This document shows, piece after piece, positions 1 through 5,977 of a stretch of 8,249 nt of DNA. The translations under genes and the position numbers were made by a program. Source of the stretch: CAVSWN01 sp046728115 (GTDB lineage Bacteria; Acidobacteriota; Vicinamibacteria; Vicinamibacterales; CAVVIG01); assembly GCA_046728115.1 (NCBI GenBank), contig JBKPDW010000014.1:1-8249 (forward strand), in the 5' to 3' direction. Positions within the stretch are counted from its first letter, which is position 1, and every line of letters begins with the position of its first letter. The notes under the pieces are model-generated. The model made no database searches, was not told the DNA's origin, and was given only the letters and a program-made list of their open reading frames with translations.

Positions 1-719
1 GAATCCACGCCGCTCACGAAATCGCGCTCGGCAACGATTCGGAGCACGCCGAACGCCTCGTGCGCCAGGTTCGGAAACCCGGCATCGAATACTGCTACGA
101 GCACACCGTCGCCATTCAGCCCGCGATCGTGCAGCTCGGGCACCCTGATTTGCGACAACTGGCCGAACGACGACCCGTAGTCGAGTGATGCCTCGCGCGT
201 CGACTGCGTTCGCATCGCGCTGCTCGACGGAGCCAGCGGCTCGAGCCTCTCGTTCTCGAGCCGTCGATACCGTTTGACGACATCGATTCGATCGACGAAC
301 GGCAGCGCCGCGAAAGCCTGAATCTGCGACGCAGTTGCCTCCGCGCTGACGGCGTTGAGCCAACGGGATGTGTGTCGGATTCGAACCACCTGGCGTGCGA
401 CTTGCGCGACGTACCCGTCATCGACAGGCAGATCGTCAGCCGCCGCGCTCGAGGTCGCACGTCCGCGGAGCGCACGTCGCTCTCTCGCACGGGTGGAAGC
501 CGACGAAAGGGCGAGAGGGTCGAGGCTGCGCGATCCTTTGTCCCGGAAGTACACCCAGACAAGATGATGATCGCTCGCTCGACTCTGGCGCAACGCCGTC
601 TCGAGCCATGGACTGAGCCGAGAACTCTGTCCCGTTGTCGGGACGCCAAACAGCGCGGCGCATGCGAACGCCAGTAGAACCAGTCTGGCTCGCCAGGACG
701 GCCGCGACAGTCGGAACAT
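1..719 (-). CDS. S8 (subtilisin-like) serine protease, N-terminal part, cut by the left edge
   Basis: This is the 5' end of a secreted subtilase, read from ATG at 719-717 and open through position 1 without a stop, giving 239 codons. The N-terminus is a signal peptide: basic residues (MFRLSRPSWRAR) then a hydrophobic core around residues 12-27. Residues 50-150 resemble a subtilase propeptide/inhibitor region (a VWVYFRDKG strand, and later FVDRIDVVKRYRRL just before the mature domain). The mature domain opens with DYGSSFGQLSQI near 180 and GLNGDGVLVAVFDAGF near 200-215, where the Asp of VFDAGF (about residue 212) matches the catalytic Asp of family S8. The catalytic His and Ser should lie beyond the left edge. 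It is divergent from the redox operon and probably unrelated to it. Family assignment is firm; the target and cell-surface versus free secretion are unknown. Confidence 0.85.
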   Translation of the reverse strand, partial: MFRLSRPSWRARLVLLAFACAALFGVPTTGQSSRLSPWLETALRQSRASDHHLVWVYFRDKGSRSLDPLALSSASTRARERRALRGRATSSAAADDLPVDDGYVAQVARQVVRIRHTSRWLNAVSAEATASQIQAFAALPFVDRIDVVKRYRRLENERLEPLAPSSSAMRTQSTREASLDYGSSFGQLSQIRVPELHDRGLNGDGVLVAVFDAGFPNLAHEAFGVLRIVAERDFVSGVD

Positions 720-1085
720 GATGGAGAGGCTACACGTGGTTCCAACCAACAATCAATTCCCGAAGGTCCCCCGCCTCGGTCTGGCCAGGTCGTTCCCGAT
801 GTTCAAGGCGCCAGAAGGGATATGACCGCGTCATAGCACGGAATTTCCGGTCGCCCTAGAGTCGGTGCTGCTTCTGCTTCGCTCGGGTGGCGAAGGAAGG
901 GACCGACGGGGGTTCGATGCACTGATGCCGATTACGCCGTCAGGCACCTGGATCCGGCTGAAATCCCGTCGGCGCCGGAACATTTTTCGAGGCCGAGGAC
1001 AAACACCTGCTCGTGGGCGGCTCGACCGTTTGAAGTTCCGACCGTCACGGCACTGCAACTGTGATAAGGGTAACAGCGGAGTACG
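720..1085. other. Divergent non-coding region between protease and redox operon
   Basis: These 366 bases separate two divergent genes and must hold the promoters of both. I found no open frame with protein-like composition on either strand and no convincing sigma-70 hexamer pair. A TTGAAG at 1030-1035 and a TGATAA at 1062-1067 look like separate promoter boxes, but their 26-base spacing is too long for a normal promoter. No clear FNR-, NarL- or NsrR-like palindrome was seen. An unrecognised leader or operator cannot be excluded. Confidence 0.6.
1078..1081 (+). promoter_or_regulatory. Probable ribosome binding site of the first operon gene
   Basis: GGAG lies four bases before the ATG at 1086. 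The spacing is short but usable. It supports 1086 as the start of the cytochrome b gene, whose first membrane helix follows about ten residues later. Confidence 0.45.
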
Positions 1086-2165
1086 ATGCCCGGCGCCGGG
1101 ACGGACAAGCTGAAGGCCGCCGCGTGGGGAGTCCTGTTTGCGGGCACCCTTGCGGTGTTCGTCGTGATCGGATCGCGTAACCTCGATCACTTCGACGCTG
1201 CGCTGGTCGGCTACACGTTCGGGACGCTTTTTGCCACGTTCGGCATCGCCTATCGCTATGCAATGTGGCTTCAGCGTCCTCCCACCCGTTTGTACTGGCG
1301 CCGCGGCTGGTCGGTGTTTTTCACGCCTCGGCTGGTCGGCGCGAATCTCATCGAAGGCCTTCGGCGATTCGTCTTCGCGTTTGCCGCGAACCTGTTCATT
1401 TTTCGCCGGGGCCGCCTCAGAGGGCTCGCGCATTGGCTGATCATGTGGGGCTGCATTGTCGCCGCCCTGATCACCTTCCCGCTTGTATGGGGATGGATCC
1501 ATTTCGAGACCGTTGCTGACCATCTCGATACGTATCGGATCTTCGTCTTCGGCTTCCTTCCGGTCCACGACTTCCCGATCGACTCTGCAGCGGCGTTCGT
1601 GATCTTTCACGGCCTCGTATGGGCCTCGTGTCTCGTGATCGCCGGCGTCATGCTGGCGTTTCGGCGGCGGATGGTGGACCACGCCGCGGTCTCGCTGCAG
1701 CAGTTCGGCCAGGACATCCTGCCGCTGGTTCTGCTCTTCGCCATCAGCATCACAGGACTGATGCTGACGGCCAGCTACACATGGATGAGCGGCTATGGCT
1801 ACGACTTTCTCGCGATCCTTCATGCGATCACGGTGATCATCACGCTGCTCTATCTCCCGTTCGGCAAGCTGTTTCACATTTTTCAGCGGCCGGCGCAATT
1901 GGGCGTGAGCTTCTACAAAGACGCTGGCTCGCGCGGCGAGCAGGCGCGATGCCGGCGATGCGCCCAGCCGTTTGCGTCTGCGATGATGGTGCACGATCTC
2001 GAGGTCGTCGAACGCCAGCTCGGCTTCACCTACGAAATGAATTCCGCGCAAGGCGCCGACCACTACCAGCAGATCTGCCCTCGTTGTCGCCGCGCACTAT
2101 TCGGCCTCTCGCAAGGCAGCGCCTGGAACGATTACCTCGCCGACCGTGTGACCACGGTGAAGTAG
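1086..2165 (+). CDS. NarI/DsrM-like membrane cytochrome b with C-terminal four-cysteine domain
   Basis: This 359-residue protein is the predicted membrane subunit of the complex, passing electrons between quinone and the FeS/Mo subunits. Six hydrophobic segments are visible at about residues 11-29, 40-60, 117-135, 168-191, 210-230 and 241-262. Candidate haem-ligand histidines sit in or beside helices: H116 (LAHWLIMWG), H175 (IFHGLVW), H246 (ILHAITV) and H264 (KLFHIF). H246 and H264 are 18 residues apart, the spacing of the NarI pair H187/H205. After the last helix comes a soluble tail of about 95 residues with C289-x2-C292 and C331-x2-C334, a zinc-ribbon or rubredoxin-like metal site not found in NarI. 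It is first in the operon, with its TAG six bases before the Mo subunit start. The cytochrome b role is inferred from helices and histidines. A looser resemblance to transporters could give a wrong automatic name. Confidence 0.75.
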   Translation: MPGAGTDKLKAAAWGVLFAGTLAVFVVIGSRNLDHFDAALVGYTFGTLFATFGIAYRYAMWLQRPPTRLYWRRGWSVFFTPRLVGANLIEGLRRFVFAFAANLFIFRRGRLRGLAHWLIMWGCIVAALITFPLVWGWIHFETVADHLDTYRIFVFGFLPVHDFPIDSAAAFVIFHGLVWASCLVIAGVMLAFRRRMVDHAAVSLQQFGQDILPLVLLFAISITGLMLTASYTWMSGYGYDFLAILHAITVIITLLYLPFGKLFHIFQRPAQLGVSFYKDAGSRGEQARCRRCAQPFASAMMVHDLEVVERQLGFTYEMNSAQGADHYQQICPRCRRALFGLSQGSAWNDYLADRVTTVK

Positions 2166-2171
2166 GGACGC

Positions 2172-4442
2172 ATGGCTGCGATTCCAGTCGACGAACTCAG
2201 GATCATCGACCGGTTCGGACCGCACCGGTTGGGTATGAGCGGCGATCGGCTGTCCACGAGCGTCGAGCCCCATCGGCTGGTGAAGACGCATTGTTGTTTC
2301 TGCGGACAGCAGTGCGGTATCCAGTTGAAGGTCAGAGGCAACGAGGTGATCGGTTTCGAGCCGTGGGAGGAGTTTCCGTTCAACCGCGGCATGCTCTGCC
2401 CGAAGGGCGTCAAGAGGTATCTGCAGGGCGCCCATCCCGATCGGCTGGTCACTGCGCTGAAGCGAGATCCATCGGCGCCGCACGGGTTCAGTGCATGCCG
2501 GTACAACGAGGCGATTGCGAAGGTCGCTTCGGAGATCGCACGAATTCAAGAGACCTACGGTCACGCCGCGATGGGGGTGCTCAGCGGGGCGAGCCTGACC
2601 ACCGAGAAGACGTATTTGATGGGAAAGTTCGCACGGGTCTGTCTGAGGACCCCGTATATCGATTACAACGGCCGGCTGTGCATGGTCAGCGCTGGCGCCG
2701 CGAACAAAAAGGCGTTCGGCATCGATCGCACGACGAACCCCTGGTCCGACATGGTCGGCACCGAAGTGATCTGGGTTGCCGGCTCGAATGTCGCCGAGTG
2801 CTCACCAATCACGACGAACTATCTCTGGCAGGCGCGCGAGCAGGGCGCGAAGATCATCGTCCAGGATCCGCGGATTACGCCGGTCGCGCGCACGTGCGAC
2901 CTGTACCTGCCCGTCAGACCCGGACGCGACGCCGCCCTGTTTGCAGGTGTGCTCAACCTCATGATCGAGCACGATTGGCTCGATCACGAGTTCATCGACA
3001 CGCTCACGATCGGCTTCGACGACGTCGCGGCGTATTGCCGGCAGTGGACGGCTGCAAGGACCGCCGACGTGACCGGAGTGCCTGAGCGCGCGCTGCGGCA
3101 GGCGGCCGAATGGTGGGGGACCGCGAAGACCAGTTTCCTGTTCCATGCCCGAGGGATCGAGCATCACTCGAACGGCGTCCAGAACGCGCTTGGGACCATC
3201 AACCTCGTGCTCGCGACGGGACGCATCGGAAAGCCCAAGAGCGGTTACGGCACCATTACCGGTCAGGCCAACGGCCAGGGCGGTCGCGAGCACGGCCAGA
3301 AGTGCGATCAGCTTCCGGGCTGGCGCGATATCGGCAACCCCGATCATCGCCGTCACATCGCCGCCATCTGGGGTATCGACGAAAAGATTCTGCCGGGTCC
3401 TGGTGTTGACGCCTACGAATTGTTCCGAAAGATCGACGCCGGCGAAATCAAGGGACTGCTGACGATTTGTTTCAATCCGAAAGTCTCGCTGCCGGACAAC
3501 GGGTTCATCACCCGCTGCCTCGAGAAGCTGGAGTTCTACGTCGCCATCGACTTCTTTCTGAACGACACGGCGTGGCATGCCGATGTCGTGTTGCCGGGGA
3601 GCTTACAGGAGGAAGACGAGGGAACCGTCACGCAGGTCGAGGGCCGCGTGATCAAGATCAACAAGGCGATCGATTCTCCGGGCGACGCGCGGCAGGACTG
3701 GCGCATCATCCAGGATCTGGCGCGGGCGCTCGGCCGTCCACAGGGATTCACGTTCGAGAGCCCGCGAGAAATCTTTGACGAGCTGCGCGGTGCGAGCAAA
3801 GGGGGCATCGCCGACTACTCCGGCATCACCTACGAGAAGATCGAACAGCACATGGGTGTGTTCTGGCCCTGCTACAGTGAGGATCCGGCGACCGGCCAGG
3901 CGATCGACCACCCCGGCACGCCTCGCTTGTTCGAACGCGGCAGCTACAACCAGGTCGCGAAGGGGCAAGGTCCGTTCTATTTTCCGGACGGCAAGGCGCG
4001 ATTCAACGTCGCGGAATATCGACGGCCTGTCGACGATGTCAGCGAGGAGTATCCGCTGTTCCTCACAACAGGCCGCGTCGTGAGTCACTTTCTGTCCGGC
4101 ACCCAGACACGACGGATCGATCCGCTGGTGCGGCAATACCCCGAACCTCGGATCGAAATGCATCCGCGTCTTGCTTCGAAACTGGGAATCCGTGACGGGG
4201 AGTGGACGGTGGCGGAAACCCGTCGGGGTGCAGTCACGCTTCGAGCGATGGTCGTGACGACGATTCGGCCCGACGTCATCTTCATCCCGTACCACTGGCC
4301 GGGCGAGAAGAGCGCGAACCGGCTGACCGTCGCGGCGCAGGATCCCATCAGCGGGATTCCTCAATACAAAGTGTGCGGCTGTCGCGTCCGGAAGGCCGAC
4401 GGATCGCCTGCATACGCGGCGGCACTCGAGCCGCAGCAGTAG
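2172..4442 (+). CDS. Molybdopterin (bis-MGD) oxidoreductase, NasA/NarB/NapA type; probable nitrate reductase-like catalytic subunit
   Basis: This 756-residue enzyme is the catalytic subunit. An N-terminal [4Fe-4S] site is formed by C41-x2-C44-x3-C48 and C76 (MLCPKG). The probable Mo ligand is C170 in GRLCMVSA, which matches the CMxSA signature of periplasmic and assimilatory nitrate reductases; formate dehydrogenases have Sec or Cys followed by His. The central region carries GIEHHSNG (329-335), INLVLATGRIG (343-353) and GQANGQGGREHG (364-375), typical of bis-MGD binding in this superfamily. The C-terminal cap begins around 631 (LTTGRVVSHF). The length is close to NarB (about 730) and shorter than NapA (about 830). 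There is no Tat signal and no C-terminal BFD-like domain as in some NasA, so the protein is predicted cytoplasmic. The start six bases after the preceding stop fits. Nitrate as substrate is likely but unproven; another oxyanion is possible. Confidence 0.88.
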   Translation: MAAIPVDELRIIDRFGPHRLGMSGDRLSTSVEPHRLVKTHCCFCGQQCGIQLKVRGNEVIGFEPWEEFPFNRGMLCPKGVKRYLQGAHPDRLVTALKRDPSAPHGFSACRYNEAIAKVASEIARIQETYGHAAMGVLSGASLTTEKTYLMGKFARVCLRTPYIDYNGRLCMVSAGAANKKAFGIDRTTNPWSDMVGTEVIWVAGSNVAECSPITTNYLWQAREQGAKIIVQDPRITPVARTCDLYLPVRPGRDAALFAGVLNLMIEHDWLDHEFIDTLTIGFDDVAAYCRQWTAARTADVTGVPERALRQAAEWWGTAKTSFLFHARGIEHHSNGVQNALGTINLVLATGRIGKPKSGYGTITGQANGQGGREHGQKCDQLPGWRDIGNPDHRRHIAAIWGIDEKILPGPGVDAYELFRKIDAGEIKGLLTICFNPKVSLPDNGFITRCLEKLEFYVAIDFFLNDTAWHADVVLPGSLQEEDEGTVTQVEGRVIKINKAIDSPGDARQDWRIIQDLARALGRPQGFTFESPREIFDELRGASKGGIADYSGITYEKIEQHMGVFWPCYSEDPATGQAIDHPGTPRLFERGSYNQVAKGQGPFYFPDGKARFNVAEYRRPVDDVSEEYPLFLTTGRVVSHFLSGTQTRRIDPLVRQYPEPRIEMHPRLASKLGIRDGEWTVAETRRGAVTLRAMVVTTIRPDVIFIPYHWPGEKSANRLTVAAQDPISGIPQYKVCGCRVRKADGSPAYAAALEPQQ

Positions 4443-4447
4443 CGTCG

Positions 4448-5104
4448 ATGGCAAAACCGGACGACCTCGACTTCTTCATCGATCCGAGCCGGTGCATCGG
4501 ATGCCAGGCGTGCGTCCAGGCATGCACCGAGTGCGAGACACATCGCGGCGAATCGATGATTCACCTCGACTACATCGATCGTGCGCACAGCGTGCAGACC
4601 GTGCCGGTCGTCTGCATGCACTGCGAGCAGCCGACCTGCGCGGAGGTCTGTCCGGCCGACGCCATCAAACGGACCGGCGACGGCGTCGTGCAGTCAGCCC
4701 GCAAGCCGCGATGCATCGCGTGCGGCAACTGCGTGATCGCCTGTCCATTCGGCGTGCCCGAGGTGTACGAGGATCGCCAGATCATGATGAAGTGCGACAT
4801 GTGCTACGACCGGTCGAGCGTCGGCAAGAAGCCAATGTGTGCGACCGTGTGTCCGAGCCAGGCGCTTTTCTTCGGTACGCGCGAACAGATCGAGCAGCTT
4901 CGGCCCATGTCCACGCCCGTCAATCGTTTCCAATTCGGACGGCAGACGATTTCAACGCGCGTGTACGTGATGATGCCGCGCAATCTCGTCGCCACACGCC
5001 CCTACGTCGACGTCACCTCGGCTATGGACGAACGTCCGCGTCAGCGGGCGATTTCGCTCACCGAGGTCGCAGCGGATGATGCATTCGCGGCCGTGGAGGT
5101 CTGA
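4448..5104 (+). CDS. 4x[4Fe-4S] ferredoxin-type electron-transfer subunit (DmsB/NrfC/NarH-like)
   Basis: This 218-residue protein has sixteen cysteines arranged for four [4Fe-4S] clusters: C16/C19/C22/C26, C56/C59/C64/C68, C89/C92/C95/C99 and C116/C119/C131/C135. This is the standard layout of the beta subunit in DMSO-reductase-family complexes, which wires the Mo subunit to the membrane subunit. It has no signal peptide or membrane helix, so it should sit on the cytoplasmic face with the Mo subunit. The last 65 residues lack cysteines and are less conserved in appearance. The ATG at 4448 lies five bases after the upstream stop and leads straight into the first cluster motif. An in-frame ATG at 4202 would run through the preceding gene and is not credible. 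Confidence 0.9.
   Translation: MAKPDDLDFFIDPSRCIGCQACVQACTECETHRGESMIHLDYIDRAHSVQTVPVVCMHCEQPTCAEVCPADAIKRTGDGVVQSARKPRCIACGNCVIACPFGVPEVYEDRQIMMKCDMCYDRSSVGKKPMCATVCPSQALFFGTREQIEQLRPMSTPVNRFQFGRQTISTRVYVMMPRNLVATRPYVDVTSAMDERPRQRAISLTEVAADDAFAAVEV
5095..5100 (+). promoter_or_regulatory. Strong Shine-Dalgarno site for the Rieske gene
   Basis: GGAGGT ends five bases before the ATG at 5106 and lies inside the last codons of the ferredoxin gene. It decides the start of the Rieske gene in favour of 5106 over the in-frame ATG at 5076. Confidence 0.75.
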
Positions 5105-5105
5105 C

Positions 5106-5744
5106 ATGGCTGATCGCGCTCGCGAACCGCTCGACGTCCGCATCGACACGCCGGCGCGAGAGGGGCTGACGGGGACGACCCCCGCCAATGTGTACAGGCC
5201 GATACGCGACACGGAACGGGTCACGATGGCACCCGACGGGCGGCCGATGGAAGAGCAGCCGGCGTGGCGGACCGACTTTCCAATCGACTGGCCGCAGGAT
5301 CACTACGTCGAGCGCCGCGATTTCATGAAGTTCATGGTGCTCACGAGCCTCGCGTTTGCGGTGGGTCAGTTCTGGATTGCCGGCCAGAACTGGTGGCGGC
5401 GCCGCCGCGGGCAAACCGAGATTCGACGAATCGCCGCGCTCGACGAAGTGCCGATTGGCGGGGCCATGACGTTTACCTATCCCAGCGAGCACGACATCTG
5501 TCTGCTCGTCAGGCCAGCCGAACAGGTCGTCGTTGCGTACGGACAGAAGTGCACGCACTTGTCGTGCGCCGTGCGGCCTCGCATTGAAGAAGGCCTGCTT
5601 CAGTGTCCGTGCCATGAGGGACTGTTCGACCTCGCGACGGGCCGTGCGATCGCAGGGCCACCGCGGAGACCGCTCTCCCTCGTCCGGCTGCAGATTCGTG
5701 ATGGTGAGATCTTCGCGACGCGAGTGGAGGAGCGAACCGCATGA
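5106..5744 (+). CDS. Tat-anchored Rieske [2Fe-2S] protein
   Basis: This 212-residue protein carries a Rieske cluster, which normally takes electrons from quinol on the periplasmic side. The cluster motifs are CTHLSC (ligands C149 and H151) and CPCH (ligands C167 and H170); C154 and C169 would form the stabilising disulfide. Before this is a twin-arginine motif, RRDFMK at 70-75, followed by a hydrophobic anchor at about 76-95 and a positive WWRRRR stretch. This looks like an uncleaved Tat signal-anchor. About 69 hydrophilic residues precede the motif, an unusually long N-terminal extension that would stay in the cytoplasm. The start is one base after the ferredoxin stop, supported by the GGAGGT at 5095. 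The position inside a Mo reductase operon without a bc1 cytochrome b suggests a dedicated partner of this complex, which is inference. Confidence 0.9.
   Translation: MADRAREPLDVRIDTPAREGLTGTTPANVYRPIRDTERVTMAPDGRPMEEQPAWRTDFPIDWPQDHYVERRDFMKFMVLTSLAFAVGQFWIAGQNWWRRRRGQTEIRRIAALDEVPIGGAMTFTYPSEHDICLLVRPAEQVVVAYGQKCTHLSCAVRPRIEEGLLQCPCHEGLFDLATGRAIAGPPRRPLSLVRLQIRDGEIFATRVEERTA
5726..5732 (+). promoter_or_regulatory. Shine-Dalgarno site for the 78-residue membrane protein
   Basis: GGAGGAG lies eight bases before the ATG at 5741. This near-ideal site is good evidence that the small overlapping gene is translated. Confidence 0.65.
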
Positions 5745-5977
5745 TCGTTCGCCGCCCATTCACCCGCGACCAACGCACCACGATCGTCTACGGCATGCTT
5801 GCGTTCGTGCTCGTGCTGGTCATCCTGCAGTTGTGGCTCTTGACCGCGACGATGAACGCCTATCTGGGCGGCGACACATCGGTCATCTGGCCCGGAGCGT
5901 TCGCCAGCCTGTTCTGTCTGCTGCTGAATGTCGGGTTGTTACGCTATCTGTACAGGATCGATCGCACGCGACAATGA
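5741..5977 (+). CDS. Small two-helix membrane protein of the redox operon
   Basis: The 78-residue product has a short basic N-terminus, a first hydrophobic helix at about 13-35, a loop containing YLGGD, and a second helix at about 49-70 ending in a basic tail (RYLYRIDRTRQ). By the positive-inside rule both ends would be cytoplasmic. No cysteines or histidines suitable for cofactor binding are seen. It overlaps both neighbours by four bases (ATGA at each end), so it is translationally coupled to the Rieske and transporter genes. From memory it resembles small proteins grouped as DUF6755, but this is unverified. A likely role is assembly or stabilisation of the membrane complex, which is inference from position only. 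Confidence 0.8.
   Translation: MIVRRPFTRDQRTTIVYGMLAFVLVLVILQLWLLTATMNAYLGGDTSVIWPGAFASLFCLLLNVGLLRYLYRIDRTRQ

Noticed and set aside
116..745. Minus-strand frame of 209 residues at the left end
   Set aside because: It is Arg/Ser-rich with no domain. The adjacent frame encodes a signal peptide and subtilase motifs and is clearly the real gene.
1030..1067. TTGAAG...TGATAA as an operon promoter
   Set aside because: The 26-base spacing is far from the usual 16-18, so these two boxes cannot be a standard sigma-70 pair.
831..2063. Long open frame on the minus strand opposite the cytochrome b gene (410 residues)
   Set aside because: It is charged and low in hydrophobic structure with no recognisable motif. 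It is the antisense of a clear membrane protein in high-GC DNA.
1619..3085. Long plus-strand frame (488 residues) across the end of the cytochrome b and start of the Mo subunit
   Set aside because: It is Arg-rich and featureless and runs through two well-supported genes in another frame.
2172..4442. Formate dehydrogenase or periplasmic NapA identity for the Mo subunit
   Set aside because: The Mo-ligand Cys is followed by Met rather than His, which argues against formate dehydrogenase. The lack of a Tat signal and the shorter length argue against NapA.
4202..4447. In-frame upstream extension of the ferredoxin subunit to an ATG at 4202
   Set aside because: It would overlap 240 bases of the Mo subunit and give Arg-rich sequence unlike ferredoxins. 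ATG 4448 leads directly to the first cluster.
3603..4454. Minus-strand frame of 283 residues opposite the Mo subunit
   Set aside because: It is an antisense shadow with no motif, overlapping a confidently identified enzyme.
5076..5105. Earlier in-frame ATG for the Rieske gene
   Set aside because: GGAGGT at 5095-5100 is correctly spaced for ATG 5106, and the earlier start has no comparable site.
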